A DNA stretch of 47,492 bases from Sphingomonadales bacterium (GTDB lineage Bacteria; Pseudomonadota; Alphaproteobacteria; SMXS01), in assembly GCA_022844405.1 (NCBI GenBank), contig JALHLV010000030.1:1-47492 (forward strand), given 5' to 3'. Position numbers and translations under genes: made by a program. The notes beneath the pieces were generated by a model. That model was not told the origin of the DNA, did not search any database, and saw nothing but the letters and a program-made list of their open reading frames with translations. Positions 34,303 to 43,930 of the stretch are shown here, in pieces (position 1 is the stretch's first letter; each line of letters begins with the position of its first letter).

Positions 34303-35247
34303 ATGAACCGAATGGGAAAATATGTCGTGCTCGGACTGGGCGTTTTGACGCTCGGTGCCTGCGCCACGACGGACAACTTGGACACTTACAATAAAGCCAA
34401 GGGCGCGTGCACGGCCGGATCGGCGTTCAATGCGGCCTTGTGCAGTGGTTACAATCAGCTCGCCACGGAAGAACAGACTCCGTACGAGCCTTACGTCATT
34501 GATCCGCGCGACCGCGACTACTACGCGACGAAGGCCTCGGCTGCTGGCGCTGGCCAGACGCCGCTGCCGTCCAACGTCGCCGGTCCGCTGCCGCCGGAAG
34601 GCTGCGGCCCCGATCAGCAGGGGGCGCCTTGCGTCGCCGTGCCTGACAGCCGCCCGATTCCGGGTGAGGCGATCGCCGAGGTTACCGATGGCCGTGCCCG
34701 CCTGATGGCGGCGTTCGACGCCGGTGGCCGCGAGAAGGCGCCCGATCCGGCCGCCCGCGCCCAGACCCAGTTCGATTGCTGGCTGGAGCAGCTGGAAGAG
34801 AACTACCAGCCGCAGGATATCGCGCGCTGCCGCCAGGGCTTCCTGGATGCGTTGGCCGAGCTCGAAAAGGCTCTGATGCCGCCGCCAGTGGCCGCTCCGG
34901 AACCCGGTAAGCCGGAACCGTTCCTGGTGTTCTTCGACTTCGACAAGTCGAACATCACCCCGGAATCGGCTCAGGTCATCTCCGAGGCCGCCCGCAAGGC
35001 CAAGGATACCGGCGCCGTCGCGATCCAGGTCATCGGTCATGCCGACCGGTCTGGCCCGCCTGGCTACAACGACAGGCTCTCCATGCGCCGCGCCAACGCG
35101 GTGAAGGACGAGCTGGCGAAGAACGGCATCGACGCGTCGACCGTTACGGTCGAAGGCCGCGGCGAGTCCGATCCTCTCGTCCCGACCGCAGACGGTGTGC
35201 GCGAGCCGCAGAACCGGCGTGCGGAAGGCATCTGGATCTACCGCTAG
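34303..35247 (+). CDS. OmpA-like peptidoglycan-binding lipoprotein
   Basis: The 314-residue product starts with a lipoprotein signal peptide ending in LTLGAC (Cys20 as the lipid-bearing residue). A Cys-containing linker region (about 30-190) follows and has no recognised fold. The C-terminal 110 residues are an OmpA domain: FFDFDKSNIT, VIGHADRSGPPGYNDRLSMR and a final NRRAEGIWI. The domain binds the peptidoglycan diaminopimelate, linking outer membrane and wall. ATG 34303 follows AAGGAGGG, a very strong ribosome binding site. A terminator lies 26 bases after the stop, and the A+T-rich 34200-34290 upstream likely holds the promoter. Confidence 0.9.
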   Translation: MNRMGKYVVLGLGVLTLGACATTDNLDTYNKAKGACTAGSAFNAALCSGYNQLATEEQTPYEPYVIDPRDRDYYATKASAAGAGQTPLPSNVAGPLPPEGCGPDQQGAPCVAVPDSRPIPGEAIAEVTDGRARLMAAFDAGGREKAPDPAARAQTQFDCWLEQLEENYQPQDIARCRQGFLDALAELEKALMPPPVAAPEPGKPEPFLVFFDFDKSNITPESAQVISEAARKAKDTGAVAIQVIGHADRSGPPGYNDRLSMRRANAVKDELAKNGIDASTVTVEGRGESDPLVPTADGVREPQNRRAEGIWIYR

Positions 35248-35272
35248 TATCCAGAGCTGACGCCAAGATCGA

Positions 35273-35301
35273 GGGCGCGTGCTTCGGCACGCGCCCTTTT
35301 T
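35273..35301 (+). terminator. Intrinsic terminator after the OmpA-like gene
   Basis: GGGCGCGTGC (35273-35282) and GCACGCGCCC (35287-35296) form a perfect 10-pair stem closed by a TTCG tetraloop, followed by five T. It should end transcription of the OmpA-like gene before the acetyltransferase gene. Confidence 0.93.
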
Positions 35302-35320
35302 CTTGATGGGAGCCTGATCG

Positions 35321-35854
35321 ATGCAGCCGACCATCGAGACCTTGCGGTTGGTGCTGACGCCGGCGGTTCCCGGCGACGCCGCCCGCCTGCACGCCTTGCT
35401 CGCCGCACCCGATGTGCGGCGGTTCCTGTGCGACGACCGTGTCCTGAGCATGGACGAGGTCTCCGGACTGATCGCCGAAGCGCTCGCTCTGGCGGCGGAC
35501 GGATTGGGTTTCTGGATGCTGACGACCAAGTCCGGCGCGTTCGTCGGGCTGGCCGGGCTGATGCCGGTGTTCGAGGGCGCCGTCGCGACGTTCCCGGAGT
35601 TCGCCGGCGACATCGAGCCCACCATCGCGCTGGCGCCGGAAACCTGGGGCCAGGGCTACGCCGGGGAAGCTCTCGCCGCCGCCATGGCCCATGCCGGCGC
35701 GCTGGGCCGCCGCCGCCTCGCCGCGCTGGTCGACGCGCCCAACATGCGCTCGCACCGGATGGTGGAGCGCGCCGGTTTCGCCATGATCGGCACCACGCCC
35801 GGTCCCCGGCACACGCTCGTCGCCTATGTGGCCGAGATCGGCCGCCCGGGCTGA
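35321..35854 (+). CDS. GNAT family N-acetyltransferase
   Basis: The 177-residue protein resembles RimJ/RimL-type acetyltransferases: TLRLVLTPA at the start, FWMLTTK, EPTIALAPETWGQGYAGEAL (the acetyl-CoA-binding A motif QGYAGEA), and NMRSHRMVERAGF. Such enzymes acetylate N-terminal residues or small amines. ATG 35321 follows GGGAG. It is transcribed after the terminator of the OmpA-like gene, so it has its own or a read-through promoter. Substrate unknown. Confidence 0.85.
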   Translation: MQPTIETLRLVLTPAVPGDAARLHALLAAPDVRRFLCDDRVLSMDEVSGLIAEALALAADGLGFWMLTTKSGAFVGLAGLMPVFEGAVATFPEFAGDIEPTIALAPETWGQGYAGEALAAAMAHAGALGRRRLAALVDAPNMRSHRMVERAGFAMIGTTPGPRHTLVAYVAEIGRPG

Positions 35855-35869
35855 TCGCGGGCCTGATGC

Positions 35870-36787
35870 CTATTTGTTGAGGAAGTTGAGCGGCAGGCCC
35901 GGGCGCGGCCACGCGCAGCTCACCAGCTTGCCGGTGGTCGACAGAGTGACGAACGCCGTCTTCAGGCCCTTGCCGCCGAAGCAGATATTGGTGGTGAGAA
36001 TGTCGGGAAACGGGAAGTGCTCGGTGCCCGAGCCGTCCGCCCTGAAGCTGGTGACGCCGCCATTGATCAGCGTCGCCACGCAGATGTTGCCGTCGGCGTC
36101 GACCGCCATGGAATCGAGCAGCTGGTGGCCCGGCAGGCCGTGCACCAGCCGGTGCGGCTGGCCGTTCGGCTGCTTCCTGGGCTTGCCCGGAGCGTCGAGA
36201 TCGACGGCCCACAGGCGGCCGGTGGTCGTTTCGGCGAAGTACAGACTCTTCTCGTCGGGCGACAGGGCGCAGCCATTGGCGGTGATGACGCCGTGCACGA
36301 TCCGCGTGATCGAACTGCCGTCCGGCCTGGCGTAATAGACCGAGCTCAGGTCCATGTCCCACTGGCGGCGCTTGCCCAGATCGGTGAAGTAGAAGCCGCC
36401 GGAGCGGTCGAACACCAGGTCGTTCGGCCCTTTCAGCTTCTGGCCGTCGCATTCGGTGTAGAGCACCTTCACTTCGCCGGTGTCCGGGTTGACCTTCTCG
36501 ATGCGGCCGCCCTTGTAGTCGTCGGACTGGTTGCCGGGCATCAGGCCGCCGTCGGGCAGCGTGTGCCAGGCGAAGCCGCCATTGTTGCAGATATAGATCC
36601 AGCCGTCCGGCCCCATGGCCGCGCCGTTGGGGCCGCCGCCGACGGTGGCGATGACCTCGATCTTGCCGCCCGGCAGGACCCGCGACAGCGCGCCGCGCTC
36701 GATCTCCACCAGGATGACCGAGCCGTCCGGCATGGCGATCGGGCCTTCCGGAAACCGGAGCCCGGATGCGATTTCGGTGATCTTCAT
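35870..36787 (-). CDS. SMP-30/gluconolactonase-like hydrolase
   Basis: The 305-residue beta-propeller protein carries the family metal ligands: Glu14 in RFPEGP, Asn171 in ITANGCAL and Asp225 in LDSMAVD; Asn122 in KGPNDLVFD is also conserved. These enzymes hydrolyse sugar lactones. ATG 36787 follows GGGAGGGCGAC. It follows the EthD-like gene by 25 bases and completes the MobA-VOC-EthD-SMP-30 run, suggesting a role in catabolism of an aromatic or lactone compound. Gene-order linkage is inference. Confidence 0.87.
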   Translation of the reverse strand: MKITEIASGLRFPEGPIAMPDGSVILVEIERGALSRVLPGGKIEVIATVGGGPNGAAMGPDGWIYICNNGGFAWHTLPDGGLMPGNQSDDYKGGRIEKVNPDTGEVKVLYTECDGQKLKGPNDLVFDRSGGFYFTDLGKRRQWDMDLSSVYYARPDGSSITRIVHGVITANGCALSPDEKSLYFAETTTGRLWAVDLDAPGKPRKQPNGQPHRLVHGLPGHQLLDSMAVDADGNICVATLINGGVTSFRADGSGTEHFPFPDILTTNICFGGKGLKTAFVTLSTTGKLVSCAWPRPGLPLNFLNK

Positions 36788-36812
36788 GTCGCCCTCCCCG
36801 TGCGGCGCCCGC

Positions 36813-37151
36813 CTAGGCGAACGCGATCTCTTCCTGGTACCAGCCGGCGCCGATGATCTTCATGGACTGGTTGTTCGGCTGGCGCTTGTCCCAGCCCTTG
36901 GGATCGGCCTGATAGGCGTCGAGCACCTTCTGCGCCGCGACCGCGTCGTCGCCCTCGAATTCATAGATGGTGATGTAGCCGGCCGGCGGCTCGCCCAGAA
37001 AACCCTTCAGCGACTTGAAGCAGCGCACCGCGGTGACGTTCGGGCAGTTGAAGGTGTCCTCGACGTGATTGCCCAGATACCAGTCCTTGAATGCCTGGAT
37101 ATGGTCGTCGGTCTTCGGCTCGATCAGGCCGATCAGAACAAGCTTGCCCAT
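36813..37151 (-). CDS. EthD-like dimeric alpha/beta-barrel protein
   Basis: The 112-residue protein has a ferredoxin-like layout with a strand-helix-strand repeat: KLVLIGLIEP, FKDWYLGNHVEDTF (the motif of the EthD/stress-response A/B barrel group), and YITIYEFEGDD. A C-terminal tail includes NQSMKIIGAGWYQEE. Such small proteins often accompany oxidative degradation pathways. No catalytic residues can be named. Start ATG 37151 follows GGGAGAG. Possible alternatives are a monooxygenase-like or a cyclase-like protein. Confidence 0.6.
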   Translation of the reverse strand: MGKLVLIGLIEPKTDDHIQAFKDWYLGNHVEDTFNCPNVTAVRCFKSLKGFLGEPPAGYITIYEFEGDDAVAAQKVLDAYQADPKGWDKRQPNNQSMKIIGAGWYQEEIAFA

Positions 37152-37225
37152 GGTGACTCTCCCGTTTCATTCATGTGTGAAGGTCGCGGGAGCGTAGGCG
37201 AGCCCCACCGGTTTGACAAGCGAGG

Positions 37226-37762
37226 CTACAGCACGACCTCGCGCACCGGGTCCGAGCCGTCCCAGCCGGTGGCGGCGTTGATCAGCATGGTCTGGAAGTC
37301 GACCAGATCCTGGCGTTTTTCCACCAGCTCGACCATCACGCCCAGATCGGCGCGGGTATCCATGTAGGCGAAGCGGCCGCCGATGTCGGGCGCGCCGCCG
37401 GTGGTGACCGCCGGATAACCGAGCAGCTCGTATTTCAGCTTCACCGCGTCGAAGTCGTCGACCCAGACGCCGACATGGTGGAAGCCGCCCTTGTCAGGGC
37501 CGAACACGTCGCGGTAGGCGCTGGGGCTGTCGTCGTGCTGCTGGATCAGCTCGATCTCGATGTCGCCGGCCTGTGCCAGCGCGAACGAGGCGTCCAGCTT
37601 GCCCGGTTTGCCGCGATAGGTGATCTCGCCGGCGTCGAGATGCCGGTAGATGTAGAACGGCCCGACGCCGAGCTTGCCGGTCCAGCGCTGCAGCGCCGCG
37701 TCGATATCCGGCACCACGTAGGAATTCTGGAACACCTTCAGGCCCAGCGGCAGGTCGATCAT
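37226..37762 (-). CDS. VOC family (glyoxalase/dioxygenase-like) protein
   Basis: The 178-residue protein holds two vicinal-oxygen-chelate modules: one from YVVPDIDAALQRWTGKLGVGPF and one from GGFHHVGVWVDDFDAVK. Glu in ELIQQHDD and Glu in MVELVEK are candidate metal ligands, with the His in FHHVGV. The fold is used by glyoxalases, epimerases and extradiol dioxygenases. ATG 37762 follows GGGGAG by 7 bases; the frame is open to 37777. It lies between mobA and the EthD-like gene on the same strand. Substrate unknown. Confidence 0.8.
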   Translation of the reverse strand: MIDLPLGLKVFQNSYVVPDIDAALQRWTGKLGVGPFYIYRHLDAGEITYRGKPGKLDASFALAQAGDIEIELIQQHDDSPSAYRDVFGPDKGGFHHVGVWVDDFDAVKLKYELLGYPAVTTGGAPDIGGRFAYMDTRADLGVMVELVEKRQDLVDFQTMLINAATGWDGSDPVREVVL

Positions 37763-37785
37763 CGGTCGTCTCCCCATTTCCGCGC

Positions 37786-38400
37786 TCAGTCTAAGCCCAG
37801 CCGCTCGGCCTCGGCCAGTTCTTCAGGCGTGTTGATGTTGAAAAACGGATCGATCGGCACTGTCGGAAAGTCCACCGCCCGGGCGCAGACGCGCTCGGCC
37901 CATTCCCCCGCCTTGCGCCCGCCGCCCGCCAGGAAGTGCGACAGGCCGCCATGCAGCCGCATGTGGAACAGGCCGGCGACCGGATGCAGCCGGCCGCCCG
38001 AGCGCGCCACCGCCGCCGGCGCGTCGCCCACGGCCGCGTGCAGCCGCGCCACCATGTCGCGCGGCAGGAACGGCGAATCGCACGGCGCGGTGACGACCCA
38101 GCCGAGCGACGGCGCATGGACCGCCGCCCACTCCATGGCGGCGAGCAGGCCGGCGAGCGGTCCGGGATAGGCATCGACCGTGTCGCCGATCACCGGCAGC
38201 GCGAAGCGCTTCCAGCGGTTCGGGTTGCCATTGGCGCTCAGCATCAGCCGGTCCACCTGCGGCGCCAGCCGGTCGATCACATGGCGCAGCACCGGCTTGC
38301 CGGCGAGCGGCAGCAGCGCCTTGTCGCCGCCGCCCATGCGGCGCGACAGGCCGCCCGCGAGGATGACGCCGAGCACGCCGCTTGTGGCTGTATTTTCCAT
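37786..38400 (-). CDS. mobA: Molybdenum cofactor guanylyltransferase
   Basis: The 204-residue protein has the nucleotidyltransferase signature LAGGLSRRMGGGDKALL (Lys27), LSANGNP, GPLAGLLAAME, PCDSPFLP with the metal-binding Asp, and a final FFNINTPEEL. MobA attaches GMP to molybdopterin to make the guanine dinucleotide cofactor used by DMSO-reductase-family enzymes, such as the one at 31928-34099. It diverges from mobB across 102 bases. ATG 38400 was chosen; the frame is open to 38481. Confidence 0.92.
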   Translation of the reverse strand: MENTATSGVLGVILAGGLSRRMGGGDKALLPLAGKPVLRHVIDRLAPQVDRLMLSANGNPNRWKRFALPVIGDTVDAYPGPLAGLLAAMEWAAVHAPSLGWVVTAPCDSPFLPRDMVARLHAAVGDAPAAVARSGGRLHPVAGLFHMRLHGGLSHFLAGGGRKAGEWAERVCARAVDFPTVPIDPFFNINTPEELAEAERLGLD

Positions 38401-38502
38401 GAGTGGCAGTCTTTTTCGTCGCGGCTTTCGGACGGCAAGGCGATACCGCCTTGCCTGAAAGCGCTTTAGGATACGCCCCAACTATAGCGGGGAGCGGCCC
38501 TG

Positions 38503-39012
38503 ATGCACGTGATCGGTATCGTCGGCTGGAAGAACAGCGGCAAGACCACGCTGGTCGTCGAGCTGGTGCGCCTGCTGACGGCACGCGGCCTGAAGGTGGC
38601 GACGGTCAAGCATGCCCACCACGATTTCGACATCGACCATCCCGGCAAGGACAGCTACCGCCACCGCGAGGCGGGCGCCACCGACGTGATCGTCGCCTCG
38701 GGCGCGCGCTGGGCGCAGGTGCACGAGCTGCGCGGCAGCCCCGAGCCGGAGCTGGCCGACCTGCTGCCGCGCCTCTCGCCCGATACCGACATCGTGCTGG
38801 TGGAAGGCTTCAAGCGCGACCCGCACGACAAGATCGAGGTGGTGCCGGCCGATTTCGACGGCCGGCTGCTGACGCTGGACGACCCGCATGTGATCGCCCT
38901 CGCCAGCGACGCGCCGGGCCTGCCGCCGGTCGCCGTGCCGGTGCTGCGCCGGTCGGACCCGGCGCAGGTGGCGGCGTTCATCCTGGCGCATCTGGGTCTC
39001 GGAACCGTTTGA
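38503..39012 (+). CDS. mobB: Molybdopterin-guanine dinucleotide biosynthesis adaptor
   Basis: The 169-residue P-loop GTPase begins MHVIGIVGWKNSGKTTLVVE, with the Walker A GWKNSGKTT. HAHHDFDIDHPGKDSYRHREAG follows in MobB fashion, then VLVEGFKRDPHDKIEV. MobB assists MobA in placing the cofactor. The neighbouring mobA supports the name. A NifU-like gene follows 32 bases later in the same direction. Confidence 0.92.
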   Translation: MHVIGIVGWKNSGKTTLVVELVRLLTARGLKVATVKHAHHDFDIDHPGKDSYRHREAGATDVIVASGARWAQVHELRGSPEPELADLLPRLSPDTDIVLVEGFKRDPHDKIEVVPADFDGRLLTLDDPHVIALASDAPGLPPVAVPVLRRSDPAQVAAFILAHLGLGTV

Positions 39013-39044
39013 CGGCCGGGGACCGGCGCCTATATCAACCGGCC

Positions 39045-39512
39045 ATGCTCGACGCCCTCTACAACAAGGACGTGCTGCGCCGCGCCGCCACCATCGGCCG
39101 GACCGGACGCCTTGCCGCGCCCGACGCCAGCGTCACCCGTGTCTCGCCGGTCTGCGGCAGCCGGATCACGGTGGACGTGACGATCAAGGACGGCGTGGTG
39201 AGCGACTACGCCCAGGACGTGCACGCCTGCGCGCTGGGCCAGTCGTCGGCCGCCGTGCTCGCCGAGAAAATCGTTGGGCGCGAGATCGCCGAGTTGCGCG
39301 AAGTGGCCGGCAAACTGCGCGCCATGCTGGTCGACGGCGCGCCGCCGCCCGACGGCGACTGGGCCGGTCTCGCCATCCTAGTGGCGGTGCACCAGCACAA
39401 GACCCGCCACGGCGCGGTCATGCTGCCCTTCGAGGCGGTGATCGACGCGATCGCGGAAGTGACGGGCGAGGATGCGGTTGCTGCCGGCGAACAGTTAACC
39501 AAGCGGTCGTAG
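39045..39512 (+). CDS. NifU/IscU-like iron-sulfur cluster scaffold
   Basis: The 155-residue protein resembles the IscU-type scaffold fold: YNKDVLRRAA, the first Cys in SPVCGSRITVDV (Cys37), and the second in HACALGQSSAAVLA (Cys62). The third expected Cys, which in IscU lies in a late R-x-x-C segment, is absent: the corresponding stretch reads RHGAVMLPFEAV. Such scaffolds assemble Fe-S clusters; the molybdoenzyme needs one. Its follow-on from mobB supports a shared operon. The missing Cys may be a trait of this subfamily. Confidence 0.75.
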   Translation: MLDALYNKDVLRRAATIGRTGRLAAPDASVTRVSPVCGSRITVDVTIKDGVVSDYAQDVHACALGQSSAAVLAEKIVGREIAELREVAGKLRAMLVDGAPPPDGDWAGLAILVAVHQHKTRHGAVMLPFEAVIDAIAEVTGEDAVAAGEQLTKRS

Positions 39513-39513
39513 G

Positions 39514-39627
39514 CACCCCTCACCCTAACCCTCTCCCACAAGGGGAGAGGGGATTCGGCCGGAGCATCATAGGACCCTTCGCCCCTTGTGGGAGAAGGTG
39601 GCCGCGCAGCGGCCGGATGAGGGGTCG
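39514..39627. repeat. REP-like palindromic element with nested inverted repeats
   Basis: The gap between the scaffold gene and the acyl-CoA synthetase gene holds nested inverted repeats. The inner arms are CTCTCCCACAAGGGG (39531-39545) and CCCCTTGTGGGAGAAG (39582-39597). An outer pair is ACCCCTC near 39515 with GAGGGGT near 39620. The motif CCCTCACCCTAACCCTCTCCC is shared with the element at 44582-44618. A structured RNA or convergent terminator role is possible. Confidence 0.7.
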
Positions 39628-39650
39628 CCGCGCAAGCGGCTCCCTTCCGG

Positions 39651-41249
<1,599 letters not shown>

Positions 41250-41379
41250 GACAGCCGCTGCTCCCGTTAAGTCCGTCTTCCCCTGAGGCGGGATTTTAGC
41301 GAGATGTCGCCGGGCCGCAACCAGCTACCTCGCATGTTCCCGTTCGCCCTGATATGTAGCGAGTCGAGGGAGAAATACC

Positions 41380-42348
41380 ATGAATCTGCTGATCTACGCG
41401 CCAGCTTACGAACGCATCCGCGCCCGGATGCCGGAAGGCGTCACCCCGCTGCTGCTGCACCCCGACGAGTCGCTGACCCTGAACGGCCGGAAGGTGGCGC
41501 CGGAAGACGCGCGCTTCGACATCGCCTGGGCCTCGACCGACCTCTACGTCAAGGGTCCCGGCCGCGCCGCCTTCGGGCTGCTGACCGCCGCCAAGGGGCT
41601 GAAATGGTTCCAGTCCGGCGCCGCCGGATTCGACCACCCGATCTTCGCCAGGGTCGCCGCCACCGGCACCATCATGACCCGCAGCGACGCCCAGGGCATC
41701 GCCATCGCCGAGTACGTGCTGGCGCGCACGCTCGAGGCGTTCCAGGACGCCGCCGGCCGCGCCGCCAAACAGAAGGCGCACAACTGGGGCCGGCATGAGT
41801 TCCGCGACGTCTGGGGCACCACCTGGCTGGTGATCGGCTATGGCGCCATCGGCCGCGAGATCGGCATCCGCGCCCGCGCCTTCGGCGCGAGGGTGATCGG
41901 CGTCCGCCGCACGCCGTCGGCCAATGACCCGGCCGACGAGATGATCACGCCCGACCAGGTGCTGGCCGCCGTGCCGCGCGCCGACGTGGTCGTGCTGGCC
42001 GCGCCCCATTCGGACGGCACCGACAAGCTGGTGAACGCCGGATTCATCGCCGCCATGAAGGACGACGCTGTGTTGGTCAACATCGCCCGCGGCCGGCTGG
42101 TCGACGAGGCGGCGCTGCTGGCCGGTCTCGACGCGGGCAAGCCGGCGACGGCCATCCTCGACGTGTTCGAGAAGGAGCCGCTGCCCACCGACAGCCCGTT
42201 CTGGGATCATCCGCGCGTCATGCTCAGCGCCCACTGCGCCGCCGACAGCCCCATGAACGTCGCCCGCGGCGACGAGGTTTTCCTCGGCAACCTGACGCGC
42301 TATCTGAAGGGCGAACCGTTGCGGCTGGTGGTGGACTTCAACGGTTGA
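41380..42348 (+). CDS. D-2-hydroxyacid dehydrogenase family protein
   Basis: The 322-residue protein has the NAD motif VIGYGAIGREIG near residue 150, catalytic Arg in NIARGRLVDEAAL, Glu in VFEKEPLP and His in MLSAHCAAD, which are the family landmarks. It would reduce a 2-oxoacid or oxidise a D-2-hydroxyacid with NAD(H). ATG 41380 was chosen. It precedes the class II aldolase by 89 bases on the same strand, and a separate promoter lies in the gap. Confidence 0.9.
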   Translation: MNLLIYAPAYERIRARMPEGVTPLLLHPDESLTLNGRKVAPEDARFDIAWASTDLYVKGPGRAAFGLLTAAKGLKWFQSGAAGFDHPIFARVAATGTIMTRSDAQGIAIAEYVLARTLEAFQDAAGRAAKQKAHNWGRHEFRDVWGTTWLVIGYGAIGREIGIRARAFGARVIGVRRTPSANDPADEMITPDQVLAAVPRADVVVLAAPHSDGTDKLVNAGFIAAMKDDAVLVNIARGRLVDEAALLAGLDAGKPATAILDVFEKEPLPTDSPFWDHPRVMLSAHCAADSPMNVARGDEVFLGNLTRYLKGEPLRLVVDFNG

Positions 42349-42375
42349 CGCGATAGAGCCCGCCGGGAGCATCGG

Positions 42376-42404
42376 TTGACGCTGTTGGCGGGCAGGCTCA
42401 CAAT
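42376..42404 (+). promoter_or_regulatory. Candidate sigma-70-type promoter for the aldolase gene
   Basis: TTGACG at 42376-42381 and CACAAT at 42399-42404 are 17 bases apart, the ideal spacing, and lie 34 bases before the aldolase start. The -10 has two mismatches to TATAAT. A second GGTTGACGC occurs just before it, at the end of the dehydrogenase gene. Confidence 0.4.
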
Positions 42405-42437
42405 AGGACGACCTCAGGGACTCTGGAGACGAGACAG

Positions 42438-43241
42438 ATGGCACAGCAGCAATCCGTGGCGATCAAGGTGGACGGCGCCACCCTGGCGCCCTTCGACCGC
42501 GGCACGATCTCGGCGGCGGAATGGCAGATCCGCGTCGACCTGGCCGCCACCTACCGGCTGGTCGCGCTGTATGGCTGGGACGACCTGGTGTTCACCCACA
42601 TCTCGGCGCGGGTGCCGGGGCCGGAGCATCACTTCCTGATCAATCCTTACGGCCTTGGCTTCGACGAGATCACCGCGTCGAGCCTGGTGAAGATCGATCT
42701 GGAGGGCAAGCCGCAGCATTCGACGCCGCACTACGTCAACGCCGCCGGCTTCACCATCCACAGCGCCATGCACATCCACAGTCCCGATGCCAACTGCGTC
42801 ATCCACACCCATTCGCCCGACGGCGCGGCGGTGGCGGCGCAGGACCACGGACTGTTGCCGGTGTCGCAGAACGCCATGGTGCTGTGGGGCGACATCGCCT
42901 ATCACGACTATGAGGGCGTGGCGCTGGACATCACCGAGCGCGAGCGGCTGGTCGCGGACATGGGCGCCAAGCACTGCATGATCCTGCGCAACCACGGCCT
43001 GCTGACCATGGGCAAGTCATGTTCGGACGCGTTCATGCGGCTGTATTACCTGGAGCGCGCCTGCACCTATCAGGTCCGCGCCCTGTCGGCCGGTGTCGCG
43101 CACCTGAACATGCCGAACCAGGGCGTGCCCGAGCACACGGCGGAAATGGTGCAGTGGAGTTTCGACGGCGGCACCGCCAAGATCGGCTGGCCCGCGCTGC
43201 TGCGCAAGCTCGACCGCGAGAACCCCGGCTACGACGCCTGA
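42438..43241 (+). CDS. Class II aldolase/adducin family protein
   Basis: The 267-residue protein has the zinc-binding His pattern of the family: HIHSPDANCVIHTHSPDGAAV and, later, LRNHGLLTMG. An N-terminal helix holds EWQIRVDLAATYRLVALYGW. Class II aldolases cleave phosphorylated sugars, but many members of this adducin-like branch have unknown substrates. ATG 42438 follows GGAGACGAGAC. It may act with the hydroxyacid dehydrogenase upstream. Confidence 0.88.
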   Translation: MAQQQSVAIKVDGATLAPFDRGTISAAEWQIRVDLAATYRLVALYGWDDLVFTHISARVPGPEHHFLINPYGLGFDEITASSLVKIDLEGKPQHSTPHYVNAAGFTIHSAMHIHSPDANCVIHTHSPDGAAVAAQDHGLLPVSQNAMVLWGDIAYHDYEGVALDITERERLVADMGAKHCMILRNHGLLTMGKSCSDAFMRLYYLERACTYQVRALSAGVAHLNMPNQGVPEHTAEMVQWSFDGGTAKIGWPALLRKLDRENPGYDA

Positions 43242-43262
43242 CCGGGCTGGTCGCCGGCGCGG

Positions 43263-43288
43263 AAAAAAGGGGAGCCGCGAGGCTCCCC
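43263..43288 (-). terminator. Intrinsic terminator after the first entericidin-like gene
   Basis: On the minus strand, GGGGAGCC pairs with GGCTCCCC around a TCGC loop and is followed by six T (43263-43268). It lies 26 bases past the stop of the lipoprotein gene at 43315-43476. It may also slow transcription from the aldolase side. Confidence 0.85.
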
Positions 43289-43314
43289 TTCATTGCATCA
43301 CCCGATGCGTCCGA

Positions 43315-43476
43315 TCACTTCTTGTCGACCGGCTTGTCCTGGGCCTTGTCCATCTCGCGCTCGCCGGCCTTGCCGACGCTCTCGACGTCCTTGCCCGCGC
43401 CCTGCACCGTGTTGCAGGCGCCCAGCGCCGCGACAACGGCCACGATCATCAGCTTCTTGATGGTATCCGACTTCAT
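43315..43476 (-). CDS. Entericidin-like small lipoprotein
   Basis: The 53-residue product begins MKSDTIKKLMIVAVVAALGAC, a lipoprotein signal with lipobox ALGAC. It continues with NTVQGAGKDVESVGKAGER, the core of the entericidin (EcnA/EcnB) family. These small outer-envelope lipoproteins are linked to stress and cell lysis control in other bacteria. AGGAGG lies 8 bases upstream of the ATG. It is too short for a typical gene caller and is a tandem paralogue of the gene at 43632-43781. Confidence 0.88.
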   Translation of the reverse strand: MKSDTIKKLMIVAVVAALGACNTVQGAGKDVESVGKAGEREMDKAQDKPVDKK

Positions 43477-43631
43477 GATTCAACCTCCTGGAATGTAACG
43501 GTGGTGTCGCCGCCACGTCCCGTCAGGGCGGCAGCATGAAGCGATAACGCCGCGAGACGCCAAAAAGTTCGAGGCAGATGAAAATATCGCGGTACCCCGG
43601 CACCAGGGAGAGTCCGCGCGGGTGGCGCGGC

Positions 43632-43781
43632 TTACAGGCCTTCCTTGGCCTTGTCCAACGTCCGCTCGCCGGCCTTGCCGATGCTCTCGACGTCCTTGCC
43701 GGCGCCCTGCACCGTGTTGCACGCGGCGACCAGGGTCACCAGCGCGGCGACGGCCAGCTTCTTGACGGTTTCGGTCTTCAT
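43632..43781 (-). CDS. Entericidin-like small lipoprotein (tandem paralogue)
   Basis: The 49-residue product MKTETVKKLAVAALVTLVAAC carries the same lipobox (VAAC) and the same NTVQGAGKDVESIGKAGER core as the neighbouring gene. GGAGGG precedes the ATG. The longer open frame to 43910 adds unrelated upstream sequence. The two copies differ mainly in the C-terminal dozen residues. They are probably one duplication with 155 bases between start and stop. Confidence 0.88.
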   Translation of the reverse strand: MKTETVKKLAVAALVTLVAACNTVQGAGKDVESIGKAGERTLDKAKEGL

Positions 43782-43930
43782 GTCGTGCCCTCCAGGGTTG
43801 CTTCTTGTAACGAACCCCGAAACTGTGGGGCACGCGAGGCCGGCGATCAACGCCGCTATTGCACCACCGGTTCTCCTTCGCGAAAACTTTAGGCTAGAGT
43901 GGTGCCGCAAACGAGGAAGTGGAGGCGGAA

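Noticed and set aside
31826-34306. Plus-strand open frame of 826 residues over the molybdoenzyme
   Set aside because: It is an antisense shadow produced by high G+C content; the minus-strand frame has the Fe-S and molybdopterin motifs.
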